The position numbers and the translations under genes were made by a program. The notes under the pieces were generated by a model. The model saw nothing but the letters and a program-made list of their open reading frames with translations, did no database searches and was not told the origin of the DNA. A stretch of DNA of 56,937 nt from an uncultured Bacteroides sp. Its GTDB lineage: Bacteria; Bacteroidota; Bacteroidia; Bacteroidales; Bacteroidaceae. The stretch covers positions 1-56,937 of the forward strand of contig CANPJW010000015.1 in NCBI GenBank assembly GCA_947574505.1. The letters run 5' to 3'. The stretch's first letter is position 1. Each line of letters opens with the position of its first letter. Positions 1-9,626 of the stretch are shown piece by piece.

Positions 1-71
1 TGTATCTGTCTTAACATGCAACTAATCGCTATTTTATCCCGAATTGGGGTAATAACTGTTTTCCTTGTGCA

Positions 72-79
72 CAAAGATA
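72..79 (-). promoter_or_regulatory. Bacteroidetes -7 promoter box reading leftward
   Basis: Read on the minus strand this is TATCTTTG, an exact match to the Bacteroidetes -7 consensus TAnnTTTG. It would drive a gene lying left of the window. No good -33 TTTG is seen. The rest of 1-188 holds no gene. It includes an A/T palindrome at 100-117 and a weaker plus-strand box TACCTTTC at 133-140 that could serve the anti-sigma gene. No sigma-factor gene is visible here, although one normally sits just upstream of such a FecR gene. Confidence 0.45.
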
Positions 80-188
80 GTTGTTTTTATCGGAAAAAAC
101 TTTTTTTTAAAAAAAAGCATTTTTCGTTTAGATACCTTTCATTCTCGCTTGTCTTAATAATATAAAGGAAAAAATTAAAGTATAATTC

Positions 189-1202
189 ATGGAAAACCAT
201 ACCGATATAGAAACTTTGTTGACCAAGTATTTCGAAGGAAACACCACTCCGCCGGAGAACGAACAGATAGAAGCCTGGCTGAATGCCGATGAGGAGCATT
301 TGCGTATAGCCAAGCAGCTGAATACGCTCTATCTGGCTGTAGACACACAGCACATCACAAAGAAGATAGATACGGAAAAGGCATTAGACAAGGTAAAAAG
401 CAGAACAAAAGTTAGAAACCTGTCCTGGTGGGGATGGACACAACGCATTGCGGCCATCCTGTCCGTTCCCCTCCTGATAGGTGTATTGGCTCTGTATCCG
501 GACAGACAGCAGCCGGTAATCACCGCTCAAATGGTGGAAATAAAAACCAATGCAGGCATGACTACCTCCGTCCTGTTACCGGACAGCACGGTAGTTCACC
601 TCAATTCGGAATCCTCCCTCCGCTATCCCACCTTTTTCGCCGGCGATGTACGCCAAGTGGAATTAAACGGTGAAGCTTATTTCGATGTGACCCAACACCC
701 CCGGAAACGATTCATCGTTTCCACCCCTCACCATTCGCAGGTGGAAGTGTACGGAACAAGTTTTAATGTGGAAGCATACGGTAATGAAACTCCCATTTCC
801 ACCACGCTTATCGAAGGCAGCGTAGGGTTTATTTATAAGAATAGCAAAGGAAAATTTCAAAAGAGTATGCTCTCCCCCAGACAGAAGCTGGTTTATTCCC
901 CACAAACCGGAGATATCAAGTGCTACGCTACCTCGGGCGAATCGGAGATTTCATGGAAAGACGGCAAGCTTATCTTTAATGACACTCCGCTGGATGAAGT
1001 GCTGCACATGCTTGGAAAGCGGTTCAATGTGGAATTCGTATTGTCCAACAAGGGGCTGAAAGGCTGTTCGTTCACAGGAACATTTACCCATCAGCGTCTG
1101 GAGCGTATTATGGAATATTTCCGGATTTCTTCCCACATACGCTGGCGTTACATTGACAGTGCAGATATAAAGACGGAAAAGCTGAAAATAGAAGTGTACT
1201 AA
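189..1202 (+). CDS. FecR-family anti-sigma factor
   Basis: This is an inner-membrane anti-sigma factor that relays a signal from an outer-membrane SusC/TonB receptor to an ECF sigma factor. The 337-residue protein has a cytoplasmic N-terminal part with the typical opening of short acidic helices (about residues 1-80). One membrane segment follows at about 86-104, then a periplasmic FecR domain (about 115-220, with the conserved stretch LPDSTVVHLNSES) and a C-terminal DUF4974-type domain (about 255-325, FNDTPLDEVLHML). Length and layout are normal. The neighbour downstream is a SusC with an STN domain, which is the receptor type these proteins work with. The partner sigma gene is not in the window. 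Family assignment is firm; the signal is unknown. Confidence 0.93.
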   Translation: MENHTDIETLLTKYFEGNTTPPENEQIEAWLNADEEHLRIAKQLNTLYLAVDTQHITKKIDTEKALDKVKSRTKVRNLSWWGWTQRIAAILSVPLLIGVLALYPDRQQPVITAQMVEIKTNAGMTTSVLLPDSTVVHLNSESSLRYPTFFAGDVRQVELNGEAYFDVTQHPRKRFIVSTPHHSQVEVYGTSFNVEAYGNETPISTTLIEGSVGFIYKNSKGKFQKSMLSPRQKLVYSPQTGDIKCYATSGESEISWKDGKLIFNDTPLDEVLHMLGKRFNVEFVLSNKGLKGCSFTGTFTHQRLERIMEYFRISSHIRWRYIDSADIKTEKLKIEVY

Positions 1203-1267
1203 TATACGTTTAACCCTTAATTTAAATACTAGAAAAATGAACAGACAACAGGCTCCCTAAACAAAAA

Positions 1268-1301
1268 CATACGGGAGGATATTGGCGTATCACCCCGTAT
1301 G
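1268..1301 (+). other. Stem-loop between fecR and susC
   Basis: Arms CATACGGG (1268-1275) and CCCGTATG (1294-1301) form a perfect 8-bp stem with an 18-base loop, followed by six A and a pyrimidine stretch. It lies in the 175-base gap before the SusC start. It could be a leader structure that sets relative expression of fecR and susC, or chance. There is no T run, so a plain terminator is unlikely. Confidence 0.3.
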
Positions 1302-1377
1302 AAAAAATCATCTTTCCATGCTTGTTTGGCGACAAGCAAAGACAACATTTTATTCACTTTATCTCAATTACAAAATT

Positions 1378-4300
1378 ATGAAAATTTATTTTAGCGTCCA
1401 ATTATTATGGATGATAAAGTCGTGTAGGTTAATCTTAAATAAAACTCCATTACCTATGAAACTGAGTGTACTCTTTTTAATCTGTTCGCTAAGTATGACT
1501 TATGCGGCAGAGTCGTATGCGCAAAAGACCATGATCAGTCTTGAAGTGCGTAATGAAACAGTTGGCACTGTGTTGGAAAAGCTGAAAAAAGAATCGGGGT
1601 TTGATTTCTTCTTCAACAATAAACACGTAGATCTGAAACGTATTGTATCAGTTTCGGCAAACAACAATAATATCTTCAAGATATTGGATCAGATTTTCGC
1701 AGGGACGAATGTGAAGTATTCAGTGCTTGAAAAGAAAATCATTCTTTCTACTGAGATTGTGCAAGGAATACAGCAAGAACAAAATAAGGTGACAGGTATT
1801 GTGAAAGATGCGAATGGCGAACCGATAATCGGTGCCAATGTCATCGTAAAAGGCCAGTCAACTGGTACAATCACAGATATAGACGGGCGGTTCGTTCTGG
1901 ATACTCCCAAAGATGCCGTTTTACAGATTACTTATATCGGGTATGTTTCTCAAGAAGTGAAGGTTTCCGGAAAGAAAGAATTTAATGTTGTATTAAAGGA
2001 AGATACTGAAACTCTTGACGAAGTAGTCGTTGTTGGATATGGTGTACAAAAGAAGGCCAATCTGACAGGAGCAGTAAGCAGTGTAAAAATGGATGAAATA
2101 TTGGGTGATCGTCCTGTCACTTCGGTTAGTAATGTACTGATGGGAGCAATGCCGGGACTGCAGGTAACAGGCACATCAGGCCAACCCGGTGCTGAAATGT
2201 CTTTCAATATCCGTGGAGTGAACAGCATCAATGAAGGTGCCCCGCTTGTATTAGTTGACAATGTAGAGATGGACATAAATATGCTGGATCCTAATGATAT
2301 TGAATCTATCTCTGTATTAAAAGATGCCGCATCTTCGGCTATTTACGGTGCACGCGCTGCATTCGGAGTTATCCTAGTTACCACTAAAAAGGGAATGAAA
2401 GACACTCGCTTCTCTATCAACTACTCTAATAACTTCTCATTCAGTAAGCCCAGCAATTTACCCCATAAAGCAACTCCGTTACAAACAGTACAAGCTTATA
2501 AAGATATGGGAACAGTATCATATCAGACAGGACAAAATGTAGATACCTGGTTAGAGTTATTGAAAGAATATAATACTAATTCAAGCAATTATCCTGACGG
2601 TTATGCCGTAGTAGACGGACTTCGATACAGTTTACAAGAAACAGATCTCTTAAACGACATGATGGAAACAGGTTTTCAACAAACACATAACATTTCTGTT
2701 GGAGGAGGTAATAAATCAATATCTTACAGAATGTCAGCCGGTATGGTAAATCAAAATGGAATTCTTGTTACAGACAAAGACTCATACAAACGTTATAATA
2801 TATCATCTTACATCCGCTCCGACATTCATTCCTGGATTACTCCGGAGTTAGACATCAAATATGCGAATTCACATTCAGAACTTCCCTATACTTCAGCTTC
2901 TTATGGTATTTGGGGAGCAGCAGTAGCCTTTCCATCTTATTTTCCATTAGGTAATATGGAACTGGATGGTGAAATCTTGCCTATCAATACTCCTCATAAT
3001 TTCATCAATCTGTCAGCACCTAAAGAAAATGACAGAAACGATTTACGCATCTTTGGCAAGCTGACTATTACTCCGTTCAAAGATCTGAAAATAATCGGTG
3101 AATATACATTTAATAGAAAGACCAGAGAAATCACAACTTTCGATAAGAAATTTGCTTATGCTCACGGAGCTAACTTCCGCAAAGAACAGTCTGTTTCAAA
3201 TTCGAAATATGAAATAGAAAATCGGGCAACCAATTATAATGCTTTTAATGTATATGCCAATTACAACAAAACATTAGGCCAACATGACATTGGAATTATG
3301 GCTGGTTTCAATCAGGAAAGCAATTCCTATAAGATGATGAAAGCGTCACGCACAGATATGATTAACGAAGATTTACCCTCATTATCACAAGCTACAGGAG
3401 ATTATAAAAACAGTGATGAATTTGAAGAATACCATGTCAGAGGATTATTCTATAGGATAAATTACTCTTATGCCGGTAAATATTTACTCGAAACAAACGG
3501 GCGTTATGATGGTTCTTCGAAATTCCCTAAAGAAAATCGTTTCGGCTTCTTTCCTTCTGTTTCCGTAGGCTGGCGTGTCAGTGAAGAGCAATTTATGGAA
3601 TGGAGTAAAGTTTTTCTTTCTAACTTAAAATTGAGAGGTTCTTATGGTAATATCGGTAATCAAAGTATAGAACCTTATGCTTTTATTCCTGGCATGGATT
3701 CTCCATTGGCTAATTGGGTTGTAAACGGACAAGCTACTACAACATTGGCTCCTCCAGCCCTAGTCAGCAATAGTTTCACTTGGGAAAAAGTTAGTACCTT
3801 GGATTTCGGATTTGACCTAGGACTGTTTAATAACCGCCTAAATGTTGTATTTGATTGGTACCAACGGGATACAAAAGGAATGTTGGCTCCAGGTATGGAA
3901 CTTCCAGGAGTATTGGGTGCCAAAGCCCCATTACAAAACTCTGCCGACTTACGCGCCAAAGGTTGGGAAATATCCTTGGATTGGAATGACCGTATCGGCA
4001 ATGTGCAATATTATTTAGGTTTTAACCTATATGACTCGCGTACGAAAATCACAAAATACGACAATGAGGTAGGCTTACTAGGAAAAGATTCGGATGACAA
4101 TCTGATTTACCGGAAAGGAATGGAATTAGGTGAAATATGGGGGTATACTACAGACCGCTTATATACTACCGAAGATTTTGACAGTCAAGGAAAGTTAAAA
4201 AACAATATTCCCAAAGTGGAAGGTTATAATCCTAAGCCGGGAGATATACTTTATGTGGATTTTGATGGGAATGGTATCATAAACAATGGTAAAAACACAT

Positions 4301-4842
4301 CAAACGAACCAGGCGACACTCGTATTATCGGTAATGATACTCGCAGATATCAATACGGAATTCGTGGTGGTACAACATGGAAAGGTATTTCACTGTCATT
4401 TATTTTACAAGGAGTCGGCAAACGGGATCTTTGGCTCATGAACGAACTATTCTATCCACATTACGATGCTTACTCAACTTTGTTTGACTCTCAATTGAAT
4501 TACTGGACTCCAGAACATACAAACAGTTATTTCCCACGTTTATATGAAAAGGCAGAAGGAAACACTAAAGCCAATCAAAAACCACAAACCCGTTTTTTGC
4601 AAAATGGAGCATATTTGAGCATACGCAATATCAGTTTATCATATACCTTCCCCATAAAACTGATCAAGCCGCTGGGTATTACTAACTTATCAGTATTTTT
4701 CAGTGGAGAGAACCTCTTTACATTTGATCATCTGCCCAAAGGGATAGATGCTGAACGTGTAGTAACAGACAATTTGGGACAACGTGGATTTACTTATCCT
4801 TATATGCGTCAATTCTCATTTGGTATTAATTTAAGTTTATAA
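1378..4842 (+). CDS. SusC-like TonB-dependent receptor with STN signalling domain
   Basis: This is an outer-membrane TonB-dependent transporter that imports oligosaccharides with its SusD lid. Counting from the ATG at 1378 the protein has 1154 residues. A signal peptide ends near residue 49 (AESYAQ). An STN domain follows (about 50-120), which binds FecR-type anti-sigma factors, then a carboxypeptidase-regulatory-like domain (about 138-215, NGEPIIGANVIVKG). Next come the SusC signature DEVVVVGYG, the plug and a 22-strand-type barrel ending in an aromatic-rich strand. An ATG at 1318 would add 20 residues that look unlike a signal sequence, so I prefer 1378, which has an A/T-rich leader. It lies downstream of fecR and 14 bases before susD. 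Substrate is unknown; the adjoining sulfatase hints at a sulfated glycan. Confidence 0.92.
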   Translation: MKIYFSVQLLWMIKSCRLILNKTPLPMKLSVLFLICSLSMTYAAESYAQKTMISLEVRNETVGTVLEKLKKESGFDFFFNNKHVDLKRIVSVSANNNNIFKILDQIFAGTNVKYSVLEKKIILSTEIVQGIQQEQNKVTGIVKDANGEPIIGANVIVKGQSTGTITDIDGRFVLDTPKDAVLQITYIGYVSQEVKVSGKKEFNVVLKEDTETLDEVVVVGYGVQKKANLTGAVSSVKMDEILGDRPVTSVSNVLMGAMPGLQVTGTSGQPGAEMSFNIRGVNSINEGAPLVLVDNVEMDINMLDPNDIESISVLKDAASSAIYGARAAFGVILVTTKKGMKDTRFSINYSNNFSFSKPSNLPHKATPLQTVQAYKDMGTVSYQTGQNVDTWLELLKEYNTNSSNYPDGYAVVDGLRYSLQETDLLNDMMETGFQQTHNISVGGGNKSISYRMSAGMVNQNGILVTDKDSYKRYNISSYIRSDIHSWITPELDIKYANSHSELPYTSASYGIWGAAVAFPSYFPLGNMELDGEILPINTPHNFINLSAPKENDRNDLRIFGKLTITPFKDLKIIGEYTFNRKTREITTFDKKFAYAHGANFRKEQSVSNSKYEIENRATNYNAFNVYANYNKTLGQHDIGIMAGFNQESNSYKMMKASRTDMINEDLPSLSQATGDYKNSDEFEEYHVRGLFYRINYSYAGKYLLETNGRYDGSSKFPKENRFGFFPSVSVGWRVSEEQFMEWSKVFLSNLKLRGSYGNIGNQSIEPYAFIPGMDSPLANWVVNGQATTTLAPPALVSNSFTWEKVSTLDFGFDLGLFNNRLNVVFDWYQRDTKGMLAPGMELPGVLGAKAPLQNSADLRAKGWEISLDWNDRIGNVQYYLGFNLYDSRTKITKYDNEVGLLGKDSDDNLIYRKGMELGEIWGYTTDRLYTTEDFDSQGKLKNNIPKVEGYNPKPGDILYVDFDGNGIINNGKNTSNEPGDTRIIGNDTRRYQYGIRGGTTWKGISLSFILQGVGKRDLWLMNELFYPHYDAYSTLFDSQLNYWTPEHTNSYFPRLYEKAEGNTKANQKPQTRFLQNGAYLSIRNISLSYTFPIKLIKPLGITNLSVFFSGENLFTFDHLPKGIDAERVVTDNLGQRGFTYPYMRQFSFGINLSL

Positions 4843-4856
4843 TAAAAGCTGACATT

Positions 4857-6659
4857 ATGAAAAAATATATAGTAGCAGCAGGACTCTTCCTGTTGATGAA
4901 CTCTTGTTTAAATAATGATTTTATGGAGGTATATCCTAAAGATCAACAAACGGAATTAACCTCTTTCCGATCATATGAAAACTTCAAGACTTACTCTTGG
5001 GGACTGTATAACGTCTTTTTCGGCTATGCATATAAAACAGGACAAACTGATGAAATCTTTAAAGGAGATTATGAAGCTGACAATATGATCAAGCATGTCT
5101 CAGGCAATGAAAGCCAATGGGCGTATCAAAAAGCTAAGGTACCTGCATCCTCTGATTCATGGGATTATGAATACATCCGCCGGGTAAATTTAATGTTGGA
5201 CAATATAGACCAATCATCCATGAATGATGCAGAAAAAGCACACTGGAGAAGTGTTGGATATTTTTTTCGCGCTTATAAATATTTTAAAATGTTGTCTCTA
5301 TATGGAGACTTACCATGGGTAGAACATACCTTATCAGAAGACAGCGAGGAACTATATCTCCCTAGAGACCCACGGGATGTTGTGGCCCAAAATATTCTGA
5401 ATAACTTGAAATACGCAGAAGAACATATCAAAGTAGACGGAGATGGCAATAATACAATCAATCGAGCTGTAGTACAATCATTAATCTCCCGTTTTTGTTT
5501 GTTTGAAGGTACATGGAGAAAATATCATGCCCTACCAAATGCCACAACCTATTTAGAAGAATGTACACGGGCTTCCAAGGAAGTCATGAATAAATATACT
5601 ACCCTACACCCCAACTATGAAGAACTTTTCAACTCAGAGTCTTTAGCTGGCATCAATGGAATTATTCTATACAAAGAGTATGCTACCAGCCAGCTATGCC
5701 ATGGACTCACACGTATGGTAAGAACCGGCGAGTCACAAATAGAAGCAACCAAAGATGCCGTGGACAGTTATTTGTGCAGTGACGGACATCCTATCAAAAA
5801 CAGTACCACATACGGAGGTGACAAAGATGTGTATGCACAGTTCCGCAACAGGGATTATCGTCTATATCACACAGTATGTCCTCCCTATATGGTAAGTCTA
5901 GCAAGTGCCTCTACTACTCAATGGAAGTTCACAGATAATCCCTCTGAACGCGAGTATATTGACTTGATGGCAACAATTTCTAAAGAAACTTATCACCGGT
6001 TGCCGACATCTAATTTCAAAGGTTTTATAACCAAAGGGCAACCCCATTTTAAAAATGTCAATTGGGGACAGGGATGGAATGCCAGCCAAATGGGTTTCTG
6101 GGTATGGAAATACTATAATACCCATACCGATGCCAGCACTGCCAATGGAGTTTGTACTACAGACGCTCCCCTATTCAGACTCGGCGAGATACTGTTGAAT
6201 TATGCCGAAGCAATGTATGAACTAGGGCTATTCGATCAATCTATAGCAGATAAAACTATTAACAAACTGAGGAAACGTGCTCACGTGGCCGACATGGTCT
6301 TGACAGATATTACCACAGATTTTGATCCTGAAAGAGATCAAGATGTAAATCCTTTACTATGGGAAATCCGCCGTGAACGCCGCGTTGAATTAATGGGTGA
6401 AGGAACTCGTCTGGACGATTTACGCCGATGGAAAAAAGGACATTATGTAAACAAACAACCTACTGGAGTCTATTTAAAAGATGCAAGTGAATTTAATGTA
6501 AAAGTTATGAATGGTCCATCCAACAATGAAGGATATGTATATTATTTCGAGAAACCCATAGGGTGGTTGGAACATTACTATCTAAATCCAATTCCTCTAA
6601 ATCAATTGGCACTCAATCCTGCTCTCGAACAAAATCCTGGATGGGAAAACAATAAATAA
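4857..6659 (+). CDS. SusD/RagB-family nutrient-binding lipoprotein
   Basis: This is a surface lipoprotein that caps the SusC barrel and binds the glycan. The 600-residue protein begins with a short lipoprotein signal whose lipobox is LMNSC, so the mature protein starts at Cys17. The N-terminal part is rich in helices of the TPR-like SusD fold (YFFRAYKYFKMLSLYGDLPW is the usual family stretch). The C-terminal part has the typical LLNYAEAMYELG and RRERRVELMGEG segments and ends in ALEQNPGW, close to the common QNPGW finish. It starts 14 bases after susC and ends 4 bases before the sulfatase, so the three are surely co-transcribed. Size is normal and no damage is seen. Confidence 0.93.
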   Translation: MKKYIVAAGLFLLMNSCLNNDFMEVYPKDQQTELTSFRSYENFKTYSWGLYNVFFGYAYKTGQTDEIFKGDYEADNMIKHVSGNESQWAYQKAKVPASSDSWDYEYIRRVNLMLDNIDQSSMNDAEKAHWRSVGYFFRAYKYFKMLSLYGDLPWVEHTLSEDSEELYLPRDPRDVVAQNILNNLKYAEEHIKVDGDGNNTINRAVVQSLISRFCLFEGTWRKYHALPNATTYLEECTRASKEVMNKYTTLHPNYEELFNSESLAGINGIILYKEYATSQLCHGLTRMVRTGESQIEATKDAVDSYLCSDGHPIKNSTTYGGDKDVYAQFRNRDYRLYHTVCPPYMVSLASASTTQWKFTDNPSEREYIDLMATISKETYHRLPTSNFKGFITKGQPHFKNVNWGQGWNASQMGFWVWKYYNTHTDASTANGVCTTDAPLFRLGEILLNYAEAMYELGLFDQSIADKTINKLRKRAHVADMVLTDITTDFDPERDQDVNPLLWEIRRERRVELMGEGTRLDDLRRWKKGHYVNKQPTGVYLKDASEFNVKVMNGPSNNEGYVYYFEKPIGWLEHYYLNPIPLNQLALNPALEQNPGWENNK

Positions 6660-6663
6660 AATT

Positions 6664-8097
6664 ATGCAGTTAAAATACACTTTGTTTTCAAGCATTTCAA
6701 TGCTTGCCTTCTCTTCTCTGTCTGTATTTTCACAGACAGAGAAAATGAACGTTCTATTCTTGATGGCAGACGATATGCGCCCTGAGTTAGGATGCTATGG
6801 GGTAAAAGAAGTAAAGACCCCCAATATTGACCGTTTTGCCGCCAGCGGGTTATTATTTCAGAACGCTTACTGCAATATCCCAGTAAGTGGAGCTTCACGC
6901 GCCAGCTTATTAACAGGAGTGTATCCACACTATCCAGATCGTTTTGTCAACTATTCCGCTTATGCCAGCAAAGATTGCCCGACCGCAATTCCGATATCAA
7001 GATGGTTTACATCACATGGCTATTACACAATCTCAAACGGCAAGGTTTTCCACCATCTTTCAGATCATGCTAATTCATGGAGTGAACCCCCTTACCGTAA
7101 ACATCCCGACGGATATGATGTATATTGGGCAGAATACAATAAATGGGAATTATGGATGAATGAAGCCTCCGCACGAACTATCAATCCCAAAACAATGCGT
7201 GGACCTTTCTGTGAGTGGGCTGAAGTACCTGACACCGCTTATGATGACGGAAAACTGGCATTAAAAGCCATTGCAGACTTAAAACGTTTAAAAGAACAAG
7301 GAAAACCTTTCTTTATGGCATGTGGATTTTGGAAGCCACATTTACCTTTTAATGCCCCTAAAAAATATTGGGATTTATATGACCGAGAGAAAATTCCAGT
7401 TGCTAACAATCGTTTTCGTCCTAAAGATCTACCGAATGAGGTTAAAAACTCTACAGAAATCTACGCTTACGCACGTACCACCACAGCAGATGATATTTCT
7501 TTTCAGAAAGAAGCCAAACATGGATATTATGCTTGTCTGAGTTATGTTGATGCGCAAATAGGGAAAGTACTGGACGCTCTGGATGAGTTAGGTTTAGCAA
7601 ATAATACCATCGTTGTATTACTGGGAGACCATGGCTGGCATCTAGGGGAACATAACTTTCTCGGTAAGCATAATTTAATGGATCGTTCTACTCACGTTCC
7701 TTTAATTGTACGTGTTCCCGGATTGAAAAAAGGAAAGACTAAGTCCATGGTAGAATTCGTAGATTTATATCCGACACTATGTGAACTTTGTCATTTGCCC
7801 ATACCAAAGAATCAATTAGATGGCACTAGTTTTGTTCCTATTTTAACAAATTTAAAAGCAAAAATAAAAGACCAAGTATATATCCAATGGGAAGGAGGGG
7901 ACAATGCTGTTAGCAATAGATACAACTATGCGGAATGGAAACAAAAAGAAAAGATTCATTCTCGAATGTTGTTCGACCATCACATAGATCCAGAAGAAAA
8001 TAAGAACAGGGTCAACGAACGAAAGTATAGAAGCGAAATTAATAAGCTCTCTTCATTTTTAAAGGCTAAAAAAGAAACTTTAATGAAATCACAATGA
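6664..8097 (+). CDS. S1-family sulfatase, serine-type, iduronate-2-sulfatase-like
   Basis: It hydrolyses sulfate esters, probably on a glycan taken up by the adjoining SusCD pair. The 477-residue protein has a signal peptide (cut near residue 23), the metal-binding MADDMRP (Asp36/Asp37), the active-site block SGASRASLLTG with Ser75 as the residue to be oxidised to formylglycine, GFWKPHLPF, and GDHGWHLGEH near the C-terminal half. The last two resemble the iduronate-2-sulfatase subgroup (probably S1_7). Serine in place of cysteine means maturation by an anaerobic radical-SAM enzyme (anSME), which is not in the window. The usual Pro of the C/S-x-P-S-R motif is Ala77 here. It starts 4 bases after susD. 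Family is firm, exact substrate is not. Confidence 0.9.
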   Translation: MQLKYTLFSSISMLAFSSLSVFSQTEKMNVLFLMADDMRPELGCYGVKEVKTPNIDRFAASGLLFQNAYCNIPVSGASRASLLTGVYPHYPDRFVNYSAYASKDCPTAIPISRWFTSHGYYTISNGKVFHHLSDHANSWSEPPYRKHPDGYDVYWAEYNKWELWMNEASARTINPKTMRGPFCEWAEVPDTAYDDGKLALKAIADLKRLKEQGKPFFMACGFWKPHLPFNAPKKYWDLYDREKIPVANNRFRPKDLPNEVKNSTEIYAYARTTTADDISFQKEAKHGYYACLSYVDAQIGKVLDALDELGLANNTIVVLLGDHGWHLGEHNFLGKHNLMDRSTHVPLIVRVPGLKKGKTKSMVEFVDLYPTLCELCHLPIPKNQLDGTSFVPILTNLKAKIKDQVYIQWEGGDNAVSNRYNYAEWKQKEKIHSRMLFDHHIDPEENKNRVNERKYRSEINKLSSFLKAKKETLMKSQ

Positions 8098-8144
8098 AAA
8101 AACTTTCCGGTTTACCTGCTCTAACCATCGAGATTGGATTATAA
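8094..8144 (+). pseudogene. Possible truncated gene start after the sulfatase
   Basis: An ATG overlaps the sulfatase stop (ATGA). It opens a 16-codon frame, MKKLSGLPALTIEIGL, that stops just before the IS remnant. A Lys-rich, hydrophobic opening is what a secreted enzyme would have. I infer it may be the left stump of the gene whose right part survives as the GH43 fragment at 8595-9327, but chance is also possible. Confidence 0.25.
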
Positions 8145-8168
8145 CTGAAAGCAATTTGACGATTGTTT

Positions 8169-8594
8169 TTTAGGGACATTCAGTAAATCCTATAAAAAAT
8201 ACCATGGCATATGAAGATGATAGAGTATAATCACTTCATATGCCATTTTTATTGTCATTTTTCTGTCTATTCTCATATACTCTTATTGGGCAAGACATGA
8301 AGTTCCGGAAGAAGTCTGCTGACCTCTTCTGATTCTTTCAATAAACTCATATCATGCAGCTTTCCCCGTTCTATTCCTAATCTTGTCAATCATCAGTATG
8401 GCATTTGCCGTATGTATTCCGAAGAAAATCCACAGGATTTCCGTCTTCCTCTTCCTTGCCTTTATCCTTGCGAGCGAGTAATGTTGCTTTTGAGTGCCGA
8501 AGCTTCCTTCAAGTCGAGTGGCCCTTTCTTTTGAGAGTTCGCTTCTAAGCACCTTCCTCAAAGGCTCATCTTTTGCCGCCCTCCCCTTGAGCAC
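8169..8594 (-). mobile_element. Insertion-sequence remnant, 3' part only
   Basis: The segment carries the C-terminal end of a transposase on the minus strand and about 180 bases of the IS 3' flank. Bases 8171-8222 match the right edge of the window (56883-56937) with a few mismatches and a one-base indel, which marks them as an IS terminus. Near that terminus are arms TGGCATATGAAG (8205-8216) and CTTCATATGCCA (8234-8245), a perfect 12-bp stem followed by T-rich sequence. This could end transcription coming from the sulfatase. The transposase-5' half of the element is missing and the break lies at the GH43 fragment. Confidence 0.7.
8352..8594 (-). pseudogene. Transposase C-terminal fragment
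   Basis: About 80 residues survive, including TRLEGSFGTQKQHYSLARIK and KTEILWIFFGIHTANAI. This is the C-terminal end of a DDE-type Bacteroides transposase; the EGSFGTQK block would carry the last catalytic Glu. All upstream catalytic parts are lost, so it cannot be active. I recognise the type but cannot name the IS family with certainty. Confidence 0.7.
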
Positions 8595-9327
8595 AAAAGA
8601 TGTGGATATTCCATATTTTGTACAGAAAAAAATAGGGAACCACTATCTATTGTTGATGGCTGAAGGAGGATCGGATTATAACCATGCTGTTACCGCCCTC
8701 ACTGCTAAATCCCTCTGGGGACCGTATGTACCTTGTACCATCAATCCCGTATTGACACACCGCCATCTTGGCAAGGACTACCCTGTGCAGTCTCTCGGAC
8801 ATGCCGATCTGGTACAGACACCGACCGGAGATTGGTATGCTGTGTTTCTCGGTAAACGAATTGTGGAAGGAGGACTGGTGCCTTTAGGACGCGAAACCTT
8901 TCTTTGTGAGGTGAGTTTTCAAAGCGGTGAACCTATTTTCAATCCCGGCATTGGTGTTATCGGAAACCGATTGAAACGTCCACTTTTACCATGGACGCCG
9001 GTGTCGAAGACAGATAAACAGAATGATTTTGAAAGTTCTGCTTTATCACCGGAATGGGCTACAATGCGTATCCCTGAACAACCTTTCCATCATTTTGCCG
9101 ATGGCAACTTGTTTTTGTCTCTCCGACCTGAGATGGCGGACAGTCTGGTATGTCCCTCCATGCTTCTGCACCGTGTACATTCTCATAATTTTTCTGCCAT
9201 CACGACAATGACTTTCTCTACCTGTCAGGCGAACGAATGGGCGGGCTTGGTTCTGTATCGTACAGCTAAAGGCTATTATTCATTACTGAAAGGAAAGAAT
9301 GAAATCCGTTTGACAATCGATAAATAA
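8595..9327 (+). pseudogene. GH43-family glycosidase fragment, both ends missing
   Basis: The reading frame from the IS junction to a TAA at 9325-9327 encodes about 243 residues of a GH43 beta-xylosidase or arabinofuranosidase. It starts just before the block AEGGSDYNHAV, which holds the general-acid Glu, and continues through GHADLVQTPTGDWYAVFLG and LGRETFLCEV into the C-terminal beta-sandwich domain. The N-terminal ~190 residues with both catalytic Asp are gone, and the last ~80-100 residues of the sandwich are also absent. An in-frame ATG at 8494 lies in antisense IS sequence and is not a genuine start. It probably was the next gene of the fecR-susCD-sulfatase operon. Confidence 0.8.
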
Positions 9328-9626
9328 AGCATCATACCAATGGTTTGAATATAAGGAAGAATAATTGTAAGTTTAATCCCCCTTTCCCATAATTTCCGAT
9401 TTTTTTTATATCTAACACTAAAATCAACTGGAAGTTATGGGAATATGTCTGATAATTTATCAATATTAATTAAATCCGTTCCTTGCAACTATATTTAGAA
9501 TACAGAAATTCGAATCGCACTTTTGCCCAGTTTGCATCCACTTATTCGTTTCTTTTTTGTACTTTAGCCTAAGCTTATCTTACATAAAGTGACAGATAAG
9601 TACAACGATAAATAATTGTTTATACC
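9328..9626. other. Intergenic stretch before the Fic gene
   Basis: No gene is seen in these 299 bases. Just upstream of the Fic ATG are TACTTTAG at 9560-9567, one base off the Bacteroidetes -7 consensus, and a 7-bp inverted repeat (CTTATCT 9574-9580, AGATAAG 9594-9600). Together these could be a weak promoter and an operator or leader hairpin. Confidence 0.35.

Noticed and set aside
1318..1377. Longer start for the first SusC
   Set aside because: The extra 20 residues are not signal-like. The ATG at 1378 begins a normal long SusC signal sequence.
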